Below are positions 1 to 12,402 of a stretch of 64,000 bases of DNA, piece after piece. Origin of the DNA: Stictocephala bisonia (taxonomy: Eukaryota; Arthropoda; Insecta; Hemiptera; Membracidae); NCBI GenBank assembly GCA_035578905.1, contig JAQJVL010000084.1, forward strand, positions 2,387,015 to 2,451,014. Reading direction: 5' to 3'. Below the pieces are notes generated by a model. It was not told the origin of the DNA. It did not search any database and saw nothing but the letters and a program-made list of their open reading frames with translations. Each line of letters opens with the position of its first letter. Position 1 is the first letter of the stretch. The position numbers and the translations under genes were made by a program.

Positions 1-820
1 TAGAACAATATTTCATCCATAGCAATCTTGAGCTATATATATTATATGTTTTTGGTTGTATATATTTATTTGTATTGTCAAATATTGTAAAATGAAATAT
101 TAAGTGCCTATATTGTTTTGGAAGGATTTATTATTTTAGTTCTTTACTATGATTATAAAAACATGTAAATACTTTTTCCCAACATTTTACCATATGCATT
201 TGGCAAGTTATTCACTTACCCTCAGGAAGGTGACACCCTGGCAACACACACAACAGATGATATCACCTACATCATTATATTAAAAGCATTGGTACAATAT
301 TTACCGTCTCATGTCACATACGACCCTTCCTTTTTGTCACGAACTGTTTGCGTGTTTACTAAATAAATATGTGATAAGTCCACTGTTCATAAATTAAATG
401 TGAACACATGACGTCCAGTAACATACTTACCATGCGTGCATTGATAGTACGTAGGGATATTGATTTGATTTATCAAACATAGTAATTTCAGAATATTTTG
501 ATTTTTCTGAAAATAGTGTCTGTAGAAACTGTCAGTAATTGACACAACTAAATACGATGATCTCAGCTTATGTTTTTATACAACAAATGACTACGACACT
601 AACTGATAATGTTAGTATAGATTATATTAAAAGGCAAGTAGCTGGTTTTAATTCTTTTATATATCTTGCATTGTAATTAGCATTATATGCATATTTAAAA
701 ACGTACCATATATTCCAGCTTGCAAATCAAGCAAGTTTTTTCAGTTGTAGTCATAAATTTTAAAAACTTGTTTTATAAAATTTACTTACTATCTTATAAA
801 ATATTATTTACTGCCACATT
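1..820. other. AT-rich non-coding stretch
   Basis: I see no reading frame of interest, no RNA gene and no recognisable repeat in this AT-rich stretch. Confidence 0.6.
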
Positions 821-980
821 ACTACGTGGATTGAGGTCCACGTAAAGTGTAAGTCCCTTAAGTTGCCCTTGCTATTGATAAATTACTCTTACCAGCCGAT
901 ATTAGTCAGTAAAAATGCCTTCACTCTTTCATCTACACTCATTACACTCATTTGATCCTAATATTAATCCATATCTTAAT
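821..980 (+). repeat. 3' fragment of the ~400 bp SINE-like repeat
   Basis: The segment keeps the conserved hairpin of the family (TACGTGG, 8 bases, CCACGTA), then a 'taagtccctt aagttgccct' block and a tail ending in ACTCATT- and CATCTACACTCAT-like motifs. It lines up with the last third of the copies at 2.79, 16.76, 17.82 and 46.05 kb. The upstream two thirds are missing. It is more diverged than the other copies. Confidence 0.6.
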
Positions 981-2785
981 ATTGAATGACAAATAAAATA
1001 ATAAATACTATATTCAGTTAGGTTCTGGTAACATCTTAACAAATACAATAGAGAGGTGGTAAAGTAAACAAAGCTTGCAGTATTAATGATAAAAATATAC
1101 TATTAAAAATAAATAAAAATTAATACTATAATTTAGTATTTGGAAAGAATTAAGCTAACCGTAATATTTTAACATATTTTAGGGCAATGTTTAGTTATCA
1201 CAGAACTGTTTGATGTTTTCATTTTTTCCATAATAGTCTCTTTTTAACAAAGAAAGCTAACATCTTAAGCAAGATAGAACATAAATGTGTTTTATTTGCT
1301 TACTAAATGTTGGAGAAACAAATATACTTTTATTGAATTATACTAACATTTTTTCTGAAAAAACTACTTTATAGACTTTTTAAAATAATTTTCTTGTGAT
1401 TATTTTTAAATGCGTTGGATTATAATGTCAATTCATGCCTTGAAGAATTGTTTCACCTGAAAGGATTCTTGGACAATGAAGGATTTTTCCTTCTGTTACT
1501 GTAAATAGTATTGGAGTTTGTCCAAGCAGGTATCCTAAAGAAAACAAGATCTTGAGAATAAATTGGTGAAAACAAAATATGTTTAAATAAGCATTTTAGT
1601 ACATTAATAACCATATTTAGATGTTATAAATATTTAACTGATAGTGTCTTTACATACCAGAAATATAAGCCACAATTATATTTAATCTTACTGTAAAAAG
1701 AGAACTAAACATTTTGATAGTTTTGACTAAAGTACACATTTAGTAAGAGTATATTCATATATTATGTGTTGTTAAGAAATTTTAAGGGAATCAAAATATA
1801 AATATTCAGCAAGGTCAATGGTGTGGTTAGGACATGAAAATAATTGAATTTGTTACCAGGTTGCCGAGTTAATGTAATGGGAGGGTGGAAATGGGAAAAG
1901 TTAAACGAGATTGTAAAACGTCCCCAAATATCCCAGGCAATATTGTGCTGTCTACAGCGTAGATTTATTAAGTACCTTAAAAAAATACACACACATTTTT
2001 GGGATCTATAAGAATGAATTTTATATGAGGGCAGAAATACAGTTATAAAAAGTTTTAAATTAGTAGTGTAATTTTTTTACTTACAAATTACTTAAATTAA
2101 AAATATATTTGCTTGAATATTCTTCGCTAAAAATATCATTGGAGTTAGTAAAATATTAAATATTTTTTATTTGATGGCTCACAGTACATTATGAAAAGCA
2201 ACACTAATTATAAGTGAATCCAAGATGAAACTTAAGTAAACAACACACTTGGTTAAATGAATATATGTAATTAAATAAAAAATGACAACATCCCTGAGGG
2301 ATGTCATATATTGATTATACAGTGACCTAGGAGGGGATGGTGGTGTATAGCATCTAGATGATGCATATTACCATATATATACACCCCAATTATCGAAAAA
2401 TACCGTCAGGAATGTCTTTCGGTTGAAACAGATACATAATCAATAGGGAGTCATGAATTAACAATACACATTGTAAATCCATTTTACTTTGTGGTAAAAA
2501 TGTAGATCCATCCTGGACATTTATTGGAACACAATAAAATAAAACACAACAGACAACATTTACTCAAATGAGTTATACCATGTTACATTAACATTACATA
2601 TAGTTTAATGCCAGTCCAGTTTCATTTAAACATTTTAAATGTTAGGTAGCATTTTCTTTTTATTCTTGGAGTATGTGTCCATTGATTATTACCTAAAATT
2701 TGAAGTAAATCATCATTTAATCCGAAAAGAGCCACAGTATCAAAAACTACTTTAAAATATAGGAGCCAGAAACGTAAATAGGTTA
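981..2785. other. AT-rich non-coding stretch with one short hairpin
   Basis: No supported gene. A 76-codon minus-strand frame at 1762-1992 has no recognisable motif and low-complexity composition, so I do not call it. At 2288-2304 there is a perfect inverted repeat, ACATCCCT then G then AGGGATGT, with no U-tract or neighbouring gene to suggest a role. Confidence 0.55.
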
Positions 2786-2788
2786 CAG

Positions 2789-3188
2789 TCGGCACTGGTG
2801 GCGTAGTGCTGTAACCCAGCTACATAGGGACAAAGTGTTTGGGTGATTGTAGGCAATAGGTTGGATGCTCGGTCCTCTTAATACCGACATGGCGTCCGCT
2901 TGATGGTTGCTATCGGCGTGGACACTACTAGAGAAGTCTGGGGTGTCTATGTTGGGCGGTAATCATTATGTGGATGTTGTGTGGGGGAGATAACTGAGTA
3001 TCATGCTTGTCAATTAGCTGAAAAATCAGACCAGCACTACGTGGTTCGGAATCCACGTAAAGCTGTAGGTCCCTCAGTTGCCCTAAGTAATAATAATAAA
3101 TAAATTGCCCTTTCTGAGGAACAGTTGAACTCAGTTAGTAACCAGACTACACTCATCCTACACTCATATAGCCATTCATATCCTCCTT
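2789..3188 (+). repeat. SINE-like interspersed repeat, near full-length copy
   Basis: About 400 bp, matching minus-strand copies at 16.76, 17.82 and 46.05 kb. It starts with an RNA polymerase III A-box-like TGGCGTAGTGC, followed by CTGTAACCCAGCT and a 'ggcaataggttggatgctcggtcc' region with a weak B-box resemblance about 60 bases after the A box. Its distal third has the TACGTGG/CCACGTA hairpin and a tail rich in ACTCAT. No coding capacity is seen. A tRNA-derived SINE is the best guess, but the B box is poor and no poly-A tail is obvious, so a non-autonomous DNA element is also possible. Confidence 0.65.
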
Positions 3189-3590
3189 AAAATACCAACA
3201 ACATTGTGTCAGAGTCTCATATGTAAGAATGTAAAAGAACAACTAATAACAGAAATAAAGTTTATTCCATTTTCCCTTTTGTTATGTAACTATAATAGTA
3301 TGGCAAAAGCAGTGTTTTACTTCCAAGAAACTGAGAAGACCGAGATTAACCTTTAAAAATTATTTATATCTTTACATAGCTATTTTTAAAGGCTATGTCT
3401 TATCCAAAACTAGAATGTAATATACAACAAACAATTATATTTATAAATTATAAATAAAATAGTTTAACTGAGCTTTTTTAACCTAAACAAAAAAGTAGAT
3501 GTTTGTATAATTTTTTCCGGATTGACTATGAACATATTTTACGAATTTTTAACTATTTACTTGAAACATAGTATTTACTGACTATAATGG
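3189..3590. other. AT-rich spacer
   Basis: Nothing recognisable between the SINE-like repeat and the LINE remnant. Confidence 0.5.
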
Positions 3591-3593
3591 TAC

Positions 3594-4300
3594 TCTATTA
3601 TGGTTTGATAAAACTGTTTACTAGATCAATTTTCAGTTGTGTTGTTGTTCAACCAACACCCCTTTAAGTCTTATTCAAGTCTGGTGTCGAATCTTTGAAA
3701 TATTTAGGACTATGGTTAGACAAAGAGTTAAATCGAAAAACACATTTGGACAAGTTAAAAAAAATTAAATGGCGTTTTGAGAGTATTCTACTTTTTTAGG
3801 AATATGTGTAATATTAACATTTTACGAATGTTATATTTTTCCTTGGTAAATAGTAGGCTAGAGTACGCAATATCTTGTTGGGGTGGAACCTACATATCTA
3901 ATTTAAAAACCACAATAACTACACGGAAACATTTTATAAGATTGATTCTGAAAAAAAGAAGATCGAGTCGTCTTTTCCGTTATTTTTTAGCTTGAAAATT
4001 CTGCCTTTAAGGTATATGTATGCATATAAAACATTAAAAATATTCTACATGAAAAGCAACAAACACCAGGAAACAAATAAATATAAATAGAAACTGCAAA
4101 ATGCAGAAGTTTTACGTGTGCCAAAACCATTAAATAGTTATTTTACAAAAAATTTACCTAGTTAGCGCCAAAATTATTTAATCGAATACCAGCTGAACTC
4201 AGAAAGAAAAATTCTATTAAATCATTTTTGAAACACCCTAAACAATGGATTTTTTCAGTGGAAAATATTGAACAGGTTCTTTTTAGAAACAGTGTATAGG
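3594..4300 (+). pseudogene. Non-LTR retrotransposon (LINE) reverse transcriptase C-terminal remnant
   Basis: Conceptual translation across several frames gives the segment typically found after the catalytic core of Jockey/CR1-type LINE reverse transcriptases. First comes SLKYLGLWLDKEL-like sequence with THLDKL near 3690-3760. Then comes a short open stretch (3777-3995) with the hallmark 'YFSLVNSRLEYAISCWGG', followed by repeated basic residues. A final part near 4150-4290 reads like NRIPAELR and LFNRIP. The YxDD catalytic box and the endonuclease are absent, so this is a 5'-truncated copy. Frameshifts near 3780 and 4000 and several stops mean it is dead. Family known: LINE thumb/C-terminal region. 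Exact clade is inferred only. Confidence 0.75.
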
Positions 4301-4935
4301 TAATGGTTAGTACCAAAATACTTTAATGTTTATGTATTTTTTATCTGGTATATGAATGAGAACGTACATTCTACGTAGTTTTTATTATTTGTCTTGACCA
4401 TTTATTAATGTTTATAAATCAGATCTATTAATTAATTACGTATTACTTTTTTATAAATTGTGTCCTTGTACACACTTATTATTTATGTGCATACCTTTTG
4501 TTTTTTTTTTTTTTTTTTTAACTCATATAAATACATTTTTTTGTTTCTTAGTTGTAGTATTCTATAAATTGTTTGACCAAAAGGTATTAAAATTTAGAAA
4601 ATCCATTGTATTGAAGGCTAAGAAAACCAGTTTAATCTAACCTTAGTTAAAATGAGATATTTGTTTAATTAAAATACATGAATTCATTTAGGGAAATACA
4701 ATTTATGACTATTTATTTATAAGTAATTAGCATTGCCATTAGCTGCATTTTTTAATACAAGTCTGTGTCTCGGAATCCTCCAAACAGGCTTAGCCTGGGA
4801 GTTAACTCCTTTATTTCTCAAATTAACATTATTAAGTGTAAGTGTTATTAAGTGTATGTATTTACTGTTGTATTGTTGTGTATTGTTGTACGTTTTTATG
4901 AGAAATAAAGCTTCTTTATTATTATTATTATAATT
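4301..4935 (+). mobile_element. Probable 3' UTR and tail of the LINE remnant
   Basis: This AT-rich stretch follows the LINE coding remnant. It ends with a polyadenylation-type AATAAA (near 4905), then 'gcttctttattattattatta', a short microsatellite tail of the kind many LINEs carry instead of pure poly-A. The end at about 4935 is inferred. Small open frames here (4458-4640, 4733-4933) have no recognisable content. Confidence 0.45.
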
Positions 4936-5104
4936 TTATTAAAATAGGCCATTAATTAAAAGTCTTTGTTTATAAAATTACATGTAGGGATTGAATTATT
5001 TGGTAAGTAGTTAATTTTACATATTACACTTATTACGTATTTGTGTACACTCTATTGTAACCATAGTTACAAGTTATTTTTAGAAATATGAGATATTACT
5101 GTAA

Positions 5105-5525
5105 CCAAGGTAATAGCATTGATTTTACTATATAAAGAGATACTCCATCCATATGGGAGAGTTGTGCCGTGGCCCCAAAACTGTTTTGAGGCCCCACGCT
5201 GCGCTGCGCATAGCCCTATTTCCTCTCTCTCTCGCACGCTCTTCCGTCTCTCTCTCTCACTTCCCTCCTCTTAACCCACTCTCCCATTCTCCAGACAGCC
5301 AACCCGCCCTCTCCTTCCTCAGGTCCCACACACAAACAACGTCCTGCTTAGATAATTGTTTACGTTATTCCATATGGCCAACGTTTATCCGGGTTCTCTG
5401 TTTTTATATTTGCTTGCATCTCTTTCGAATAATACAGAATACTGTGTTGATACTATTGTTGATACAGTAAAACTCAGTGTGACATTCATATTGAATAAAG
5501 AAATATTTATAACTGAATAAATTAA
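5105..5525 (+). promoter_or_regulatory. CT-rich, TATA-containing repeat block (possible retroelement 5' end or retroposed transcript)
   Basis: A TATATAAAG box lies at about 5130 in 'attgattttactatataaag'. A markedly less AT-rich, CT-repeat segment (5218-5300) follows, then AT-rich DNA with AATAAA near 5493. The TATA-flanking ~35 bases recur in inverse orientation at about 15,065-15,105, where a CT-rich run also follows at a similar distance. That suggests both belong to one repeat family. A 105-codon frame at 5153-5470 is low complexity (Ser/Leu/Pro rich) and I do not call it a protein. Confidence 0.35.
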
Positions 5526-6620
5526 AACACCATATTGATTTATACATGATTAACACACCGTGTATTTGTAAATAGACACACTTGAATAGACCGCTAACTT
5601 ATCGGCAATGCTGGCGATAATTACTGCTGATTTAATAAACATTTTCATATTATATAGCCCATCTGAATAATCTTTATTTATTGCATTTTAACCATCGATT
5701 AGGTGATTAAATCGAATATTGTACTCAATCATTAATTTTTTCATATTGGGCAATTGATTAAAAAATTAATTGTTTTCAAATCCAATCAATGACTCCCATT
5801 TCAATTATGAAATTAATCTGCAAATATTCCAGGAATATATAATATAGTGAAATACAAAAAAAAGTGACATTATTTATTATTTATTTCTTTGACAAAATAG
5901 ATATTGAAATAGGCCTATGATATTTATATAGAATAATACTGGGCAAAATATAAAACCCAGGCGAGATTCAAATTTCATGATAGGGTTAGAAAAATCATAA
6001 CAAACCACTAATTTACTTCTATACAAGATAAAAATAGCTTTCATCTTATGGCCTGATTCAGACAATCTATGTATAGGCATTTAATTAAAAATAGCATTAT
6101 TTTTCATTTCATTATAAACGTATGTTTTACTATTACTGTCTGTAACATTAACATATTATTTAGTTCCAAGTAATTGCATGATTGTTTGTAAAATATTTCA
6201 TTGTTTGGTGAATGGTCTGTTTTCATTTTTTTCGGAATCATGAAGAGTTGTGACTCTTATTACTTCTTGAGAAAAACAATCTCAATGTCAATTGAAATTG
6301 GTTAGGAAATATTATCGTGATAGAATATAACTAGACTACTGATTATTTGGATTCAATTTTCATTATTTTAATCAGGTGAAATTATTGTAAATTTTATTTA
6401 TGTCCCCTTTCAAAAATTCCGTTCTATAACATTGATTGAAACAGACCATTGTAAAAAGTATGTCTAAGGCGAATATAATTAAAGTTATCATATCTGTTTT
6501 TCATATACGTTTCTATTATTTTACTAGGTGTGAAAGTATGGATAAACTGCAATTTATTTATATTTTAAATTTCTCAGGTAAAGACACTCTGAAATTACAC
6601 TGGTAAAATTTCACAAGTAG
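5526..6620. other. AT-rich non-coding stretch
   Basis: No recognisable gene, RNA or repeat. It borders the left end of the LTR element. Confidence 0.55.
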
Positions 6621-6629
6621 CGTGACCAG

Positions 6630-6752
6630 TGTACCGGGTCTTGGACCGGTACAGTTTCGTTTTTTTCGTCGTTGTCTGCCAGGCTGCCTGAGATCGCTCA
6701 TGCCCTGCGATTCGCGTAATTTGGTGGCTGTTGGCCCGGATGATGGGTCTCA
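6630..6752 (+). repeat. Candidate 5' LTR of a Gypsy-type element
   Basis: The 123 bp run starts with TG (TGTACCGG) and ends with CA (GATGGGTCTCA), immediately upstream of a primer-binding site. Its body (CCGGG..GTTTCG..GCCAGG..GAGATCG..GATTCGCGTAA..TTTGGTGGCTGTTGGCCCGG) recurs in degraded form at about 12,420-12,543. Its terminal 11 bases recur exactly at 13,818-13,828. The 4-mer CCAG precedes it (6626-6629) and also follows the 13,828 end, as a 4 bp target duplication would. An 8 bp perfect inverted repeat (TGTACCGG/CCGGTACA, 6630-6653) opens it. The length is short for a Gypsy LTR. Confidence 0.5.
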
Positions 6753-6754
6753 AT

Positions 6755-6772
6755 TGGTAGCAGAGCGTGGTT
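6755..6772 (+). promoter_or_regulatory. Primer-binding site for initiator methionine tRNA
   Basis: TGGTAGCAGAGCGTGGTT matches the complement of the 3' end of animal initiator-Met tRNA at all but two positions by my recollection of that tRNA. It begins two bases after the CA of the candidate 5' LTR, the expected place for minus-strand primer annealing in LTR retrotransposons. Confidence 0.7.
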
Positions 6773-7138
6773 GCCTAAAAAAAAAAAAAAAAAAAAAATA
6801 TTCTCTCTTGGTTGTTGACGGTGGGTGTTTGCCTGTTAGTAGGCCATGGTTGGCCGTCCTACCGTCAAGGTGTCTTGGTATTACATAAAAAAAAAAAAAG
6901 AAATAAATTGAATATTATTTAAAAACAAAAAACAATTAGAAAACCAAATAAATAATTTTAATAAAAAAAAAAAAAAAAAAAAAAAAAAAACTAGGCAATC
7001 CGCTTGGTTACTTTGTTGAATGGGTTTCATGGGTGGATTGGAGTGGTCGGCAGTGGCTCGGTAGGCTGAGGGTTTTGTTCGTCTTGACCCTGGAGTTGTC
7101 GTTTTTTGTGTATATTGTTGAGAATTGTTGCGTTAGAG
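6773..7138 (+). other. 5' leader of the LTR element with long A runs
   Basis: Untranslated leader between the primer-binding site and gag. It contains three long adenine runs (about 6777-6798, 6886-6899 and 6963-6990), which may be real or sequencing artefacts. Confidence 0.5.
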
Positions 7139-8440
7139 ATGGCCTATCTGCAGAATGTTGCGCTCCTAGTCAAGGAGGAGTTAATATTTGAGTTGAGGTC
7201 GCGGGGTGTGACTCCGGAGGGTGATGTTCTGAATCTCCGGAGGTTGCTGCGGGAGCATTGTCCGCGGGTACGGCGGTGGATTGGTCTGCTCTACTGGAGG
7301 TTGGTGATGAGTTGGCTGTTTGTAAACGCAAGGTGGAAGATTGGGAAGGGGTTTTGGAAGATCTGCAGTTTGAACCTCCAGTAGTCGTGACCGGGCCTGC
7401 CGTCTTGCACGCTTGGGGCATCTGCTTGCCCGTTTAAGGCTGGACAACCGGGCACCGGGGTTGGGAGCCGTCGGATAGGGCTTGGATCTTGGAGAGTGTG
7501 TCTAGGCTGGATGAGATTTTTCAGGCACTCTCCGGTTCCACGACTCCTACGGGTCTGGGTCAGCGGCCTATTTTCGCACTGTCGCCTAACGTGTCGAGGC
7601 CGCAGGCTGAGACAAACGGCTCTCACTGTGCCTGAGGTTCCTTCTGAGCCTGCAGGCGTTTCGGTTGAGTTTGCTTGTGGTTTCAAGCTCCAGCTGCCGT
7701 TCCTACTGCTTCTTTGGGTTTCCCTGCTCTGCTGCAGCTGAGCTACCACAAGCTACCTAACCCCTCACGCCCATGATCCAGAATCTCCCTGTGATCGTTT
7801 GGGGAAAGGATCCAAAGGGAGCTTTTTAAAAGTTTCCTAGGGGCCTTTTCCCTTAAACCCTAGTAATCCCGGGCATGCGGGCGGGGGAATTGCTTCGTCT
7901 AAATTTTCCCGTTTTCCCAGAGGTCCCGGGGGGAGTTGGGCCTGGTTCGCCCTTGGGCCAGTAAACCCCCGGGTTGGATTTTTTTTCCCATCGAGATTTG
8001 CTGCCCTCGTTTTTTTTTTCCCATTCGACTCGGGGAGAGGATGGCTTTGGCCCAGATTTTATCGTCCCCCAGGGTGGGGGGCAAATTCCCCTGGCACCCT
8101 TTTTCCTCTTCAGTAAAAGGAAGCACCGGCAAGCGTTTGCGCCCTCACACTTTCCCTGAAGCTTTAAAAACCTTTGTGTCACCCTTTGAGGGCCCAATTT
8201 CTCCGAAAAACGGTGCAGTTTGGTTTTTTTGCGGTTTTTTCCTTTTCCGACTTTTCCGGGGAGCTCCCAACACCCGGGCCCATTTTTTTCGGGGGCAGCG
8301 TGCAGTTCCAGACCAAAAGGGGGCGGGTTTTCCCTGAGATTTCATCGTGCTCTCCCCACCCCTAAACCCGGCATGTCTTTTAGGTGTGGGGGTCAGCCAG
8401 GGGGGGGGGTCGGGGTTTCCCTGGGGCCCCTTTTTTGTGT
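7139..8440 (+). pseudogene. gag: gag of the Gypsy-type LTR retrotransposon, frameshifted
   Basis: The frame opens with MAYLQNVALLVKEELIFEL and continues as an amphipathic N-terminal domain of the kind seen in insect Gypsy Gag proteins. A frameshift near 7268 moves it to the +2 frame, which runs through VDWSALLEVGDELAVCK and VEDWEGVLEDLQFEPP to a stop at about 7436. Another frame carries LDEIFQALSGSTTPTG near 7505-7560. Beyond about 7795 the sequence is heavily homopolymer-inflated, but FRCGGQPGG-like sequence at about 8375-8403 marks a CCHC zinc knuckle, the usual nucleic-acid-binding end of Gag. Gag forms the particle that packages the element RNA. As read it cannot be translated. How much of the damage is real and how much is bad consensus cannot be told here. 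Confidence 0.65.
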
Positions 8441-10990
8441 GTTTTGCTTGTGGCCAACCTGGTCACTTTTTTTTCACGTGACTGCCCACGGGGCCCCGGG
8501 TCTTTGGGGGGGGGGGAAACGCTCGGGCGCGGGGGGTTTTGCCTCCAAAAGTAGCTCCCCCCGTTTTTTTGCGATTTGACCGTGGCCTTTCCTCGACAGG
8601 GCCCATAGCAGGAGGGCCGGGGATTTTTTGGGGGCCTTGCTGGCTTTTCCCTTTCCCGGGATTTAAAGTGCTGCCCCTTTTTCGGTGTGCCCCCCTGGCG
8701 TTTTTTCTGTATTTTTTTGGTGGTCCCGGGGGTGGTCGAGCCCCCCCCTTGTTTCGGGTTTTCGGCATCCCAGAAAACATCAGCCTTTCTTTTTTTTTGA
8801 GCCCCTTTAAACGTTTTTTAGGATTTTCCCCCAGGCACCCCGACCCCTTCTTCTATTCCTTGCTGGAGGGCATCCCAAACTCCCAAACCCCATACTTCAA
8901 AGGCCCCATTCCCTTTTTAAAAAAATTAAAAGGTTTTTCCCGGGAGGGGGGGGTTTTTTTTGTTCCCAAAGGGAAACCTGGGGGGGGTTTCCCCTTGGGT
9001 TTTCCGGGGGGGAAAGACCCCATTTTTTAAGAGGGGTATGGGGGCTTGACCTCCAGAAGCGCCAAAATTTTTTTTAAAATTTTAATGGGCGAGTTTTGGT
9101 GCCTCAAGAAGGGTGTTTCCCCTGACTGCCCTCCTGCAGTCAGAGTTTTTGGGTTTGTGGGCCCGAACAACCCAATTTTGGTTCCGGTTGGTAAAATTCC
9201 CCCCCCCCCTGGCGGGGCCGGGGCCTTTGGGGAGCGGGTTTTGGGGTTTCCCCTGTTTGCTTACGCCTGATTTTGGGGTCACTTCTCTTCGGGAAAGAAA
9301 ATAAACCCCACCTCCCCCCCAATTCTCGGGCCATTAAAAAGTCTTCCGTAAAAACCTTGCCCCCCCAAAAGGAGGTTATGAGGGCAAATAAAGAAGATCT
9401 TCTGAGCAAGGGGGGGAATTAAACCCGTCTCTTTTCCGTTTAGGGCCTTTTCCAAAGCTTTTCTTTTCCCCAAAACCCCAAAATGGAAAGTCAAAGGCGT
9501 ATGGTTTTATCGGAGGCCTGGGACCCCTAAGGTCGCTATTGATTTGGGGTACCTCTGCCTGATTTGCATTCTGCTTTGTTTGGGGTTCGGAAAGGCTAAT
9601 TTTTTTCAGTTTTGGTTTGATTTAAAAACCCGGGCCTCCCAAATCTGTTTCCCTTGCAGAAGGAATCAGGGCCTTTTCCCTAGCTTCTGTTTTTCCCTGG
9701 AATCTTTACCAGTTCACTGGGTTTTCCCCGAGGGCCCTTGCTGGGGTGCCCAGACCCCTTACTCGTCGGCTTGATTCCATCCCATGATGTAAAAATTCAA
9801 GTTTTTTTTTTAAATTTAAACCTGGACGATCGCCTTGTCTACAGGGGAAGAACTTTGGGGGGAACAAAAGAAAACTTTCTGGGGAAGTTTTTAAGCCCCG
9901 CCTAAAATCACCCGGGCCCTTTAAACCGTAAATCCAAGAAAGTCATTTTTTGCTCGCCCTTTAGATTTTTTTTTTCTGGGTCATCTTATCTCTTCACGAG
10001 GCGCCCTCCCTAAAATCCTGCGAGGACCCGGGAAATTCGGGATTTTCCTCCCCCAGAAAATCCCCAAGGGGTTGCCCTTTTTTGGTTGGGGATGGGAAAT
10101 TTTTTTAACCGTCGCTTCTTTTCCCTAACGGGGCCGACTTGCTGCCCCGGAACGAGCTGCGAAAAAAAGGGGTTTTCCCTTTGTTTGGGGGCCCCAAGCT
10201 CAGCAAAACTCCCCTTTGTGCTCCAAGGGGGGCAATAAATTGCAACCTCCTTTTCCGCGAAATTCCCCGATTTCAGCAAAAAATTTCCACCCTTTCCAAC
10301 TGATCCCTCCTCCTCCGCCATTGCTGCGGGTTCTTTCTCAGGAGTTTTAAAGGGGGCCCAGGAAACCCAAACGTTTTTGGGTTTCAAAGGAACTTTTGTC
10401 TCACCAAAAACAAAAGCTTCTTCCATCAATGATTTAGATTTGCGGGGCTGTTTGTCTTTGGTAGGGAGAATTTTCCCGGGCGTTTTTTTTTGGAAACCCA
10501 CCCCCTGAGTTCTTGCGGGAGACGGACAATCGGGAAACTTGCTTGGTTTTCTCACCCATCCCCGCCCAGTTTGGGGGAAAAATTTTGGGTTTTCCGCGGG
10601 GGGTCAAAATTTTCTTGCTTTTTTTTTTTCCGATCCCAAAAATCTTGGGGGTTAACCCAAAGGGCCCACCCGGCGGATGCCCCTTTTCCCGCATGTACCA
10701 TAAACCCCATGACCCAAACCGACTAAAGGCTGTTGCTCAGGGGAAGGTGCGTTTTTTCTGGTTTTTTCCTCTGGTTTTGACGACCTACGCCCCCATCAGC
10801 AGAAAGCCAAGCTGCCCCATTCTTTCTGGGTTTAAAGCTTCAAGAGGGAAGGTGCCCACCCTCCCTTTTTTTCTGCCCCCAAAAAAAAGGGGTTTTAAAC
10901 CTTCCCCCCCCCTTTAAGGCCTCCTCGACAGGGGGTAAACCCCCGGGTTTTATTGCCCCTTTAGTCATCATACCGAGGGTTTTTTCAAAA
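8441..10990 (+). pseudogene. pol: pol: reverse transcriptase of the Gypsy-type element, heavily corrupted
   Basis: Within noisy, homopolymer-rich sequence the + strand at about 9580-9775 still spells a reverse transcriptase palm region in broken frames. It shows GKANFF, FDLKT, then Q-I and a glutamate/arginine-rich segment, then PLESLPVHW..PEGP..GA. About 45 bases further the catalytic box reads LDDRLVY at 9822-9842, equivalent to the YxDD-ILVY box with both aspartates present. A protease and an RNase H are expected on either side (8.5-9.2 and 10.0-10.9 kb), but I cannot place them. The enzyme would copy the element RNA into cDNA. No frame longer than about 180 codons survives on either strand, and none of those long frames is itself meaningful. 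Confidence 0.6.
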
Positions 10991-11610
10991 AATTACACTT
11001 TTCCCTTTTGTGGGCGGTCATCTTGGCATTCATAAGACCATCCCCCTAAGAATTTGGGAGGGACTTACATCTGGAATGGCATGGGCCCCCGGGGTGTTGC
11101 GGGCAGAGTGCGGGCCTTTTCACCTGGCTCTCCCAACAAGCCTAGCAGAATGGCAAGGTTTGGGGGTTTTTATCCCTTTTGAGGTGGGGCCCACGCCCCT
11201 TTTTAGAAGGGGTTCATCGCAAAGGGGGTCCCTTTTCCCCCTACAAGTCAGGTAGCTCCTACCTATTGTGTTGTGGATTGCTTTCTTTGAAGTTCGTTTG
11301 GCTTTTTTTTTCCCCCTTCGGAGGCTACGGGAAAACCACCTCCGTGCCCCTCCAGTCCCCCCCAAATCTTCCAGCACTTTGGTGTGCCTTCCACTCTTGT
11401 TGGGCCCCACCAAAGGGGAGCCCCGTTTACCTCACACGAGTTTCCCTAAGTTCTGTTTTTTGGCAATGGTATCCCGGGAATTTTTGACTACCCTCCTTTT
11501 TTACCCAAAACCTTCTCAAAGCAGAGCGGTTCAACCCAAAACCTTTGGGTTCTGCCCTTTTTTACCTTCCATGCGAGAAGCCCGAACACTTTTGGGGTGA
11601 GAGTCCCCCC
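10991..11610 (+). pseudogene. pol: pol: integrase zinc-binding and catalytic core of the Gypsy-type element, corrupted
   Basis: At 11,010-11,035 the frame reads GGHLGIHKT, the signature of the integrase HHCC zinc-binding domain. The following CGPFHLALPT near 11,110-11,140 is its cysteine pair region with one cysteine lost. The core shows KFVWLF and GKTT around 11,290-11,335, STLV at about 11,370, KFCF at about 11,447, and TTLLFYPKPSQ at 11,485-11,520, the segment just before the catalytic glutamate (YYPxPSQAE in the family). Frames shift repeatedly. Order and spacing are those of Gypsy pol (RT before integrase), which separates it from Copia. Integrase would insert the cDNA into the genome. 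I see no envelope-like gene downstream. Confidence 0.7.
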
Positions 11611-12402
11611 TTTGGGTCCCCGCTTTTCTTTCAAAAATTTTTCCCAACATTAAATCACAAAAAACCCCTCCCCTTTAGAATTTTACATGGGTTTCCCCCC
11701 CAAAAACCCTTTGGTTTCCCAAATTTTTGGAGGTTTTGAGGTCTTCTACCTACGCCAGGGGTTTCCACTGACGAGTGCCACCGTGGGGGGGCTGCTCGGG
11801 GCAACCCCGCTACGTGCAGAAAAGGGGAGTTTAAGGGGGAAAAGGGATGATAAGGGGCGTACTCCTAAACCCCCTTTTTAAAGGGGGGGAAAATTGTTCT
11901 TTGTCAGGCTCACCCGGTCCCGTTCGGGGCCGGGGGGAACGAAGAAACGCCCAAAATTGTGCTATCGGGGGTCCCGGCCCCACCCATCGACAGGTTTTGG
12001 CACCGGAAAATGCTCTGATGGTTGAAACCCCCAGCAGGAATGGGGTTTTTGGAAAAACCCATGGTCCCCCCCCGAAAAGGCTTTTTGGGGAACGGTTGGT
12101 TTCCCGGAAATTGGGGTTCCTGGGGGTTTCCTGGGGCAAAAAAGATTGATCCCCCTCTTTCGCCCTAGTTTTTGGGTGTTCCCGAGAGAGCTTTGTTTTT
12201 CTCTTTTTTTTGTTTGGGGGCCCCACAGTCAGGGAATTTTTTTCCCCGTTCGAGGGGTTTTTTCCCCCTTAGTTTCTCTTTTGGCCCTCCCCCCTTTGGG
12301 GCACCAAATCTTTGGAGGTTTCTTCTTCCTTTTTCCCCTTTGGGTTTTTTTGAGGTACCGGGGTTTTTTTCCCCCCCCTTCCCGGGGGTGTTGAAGGTTT
12401 TT

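Noticed and set aside
2288..2304. Transcription terminator hairpin
   Set aside because: A bacterial-type terminator makes no sense in this eukaryotic sequence, and there is no T-tract.
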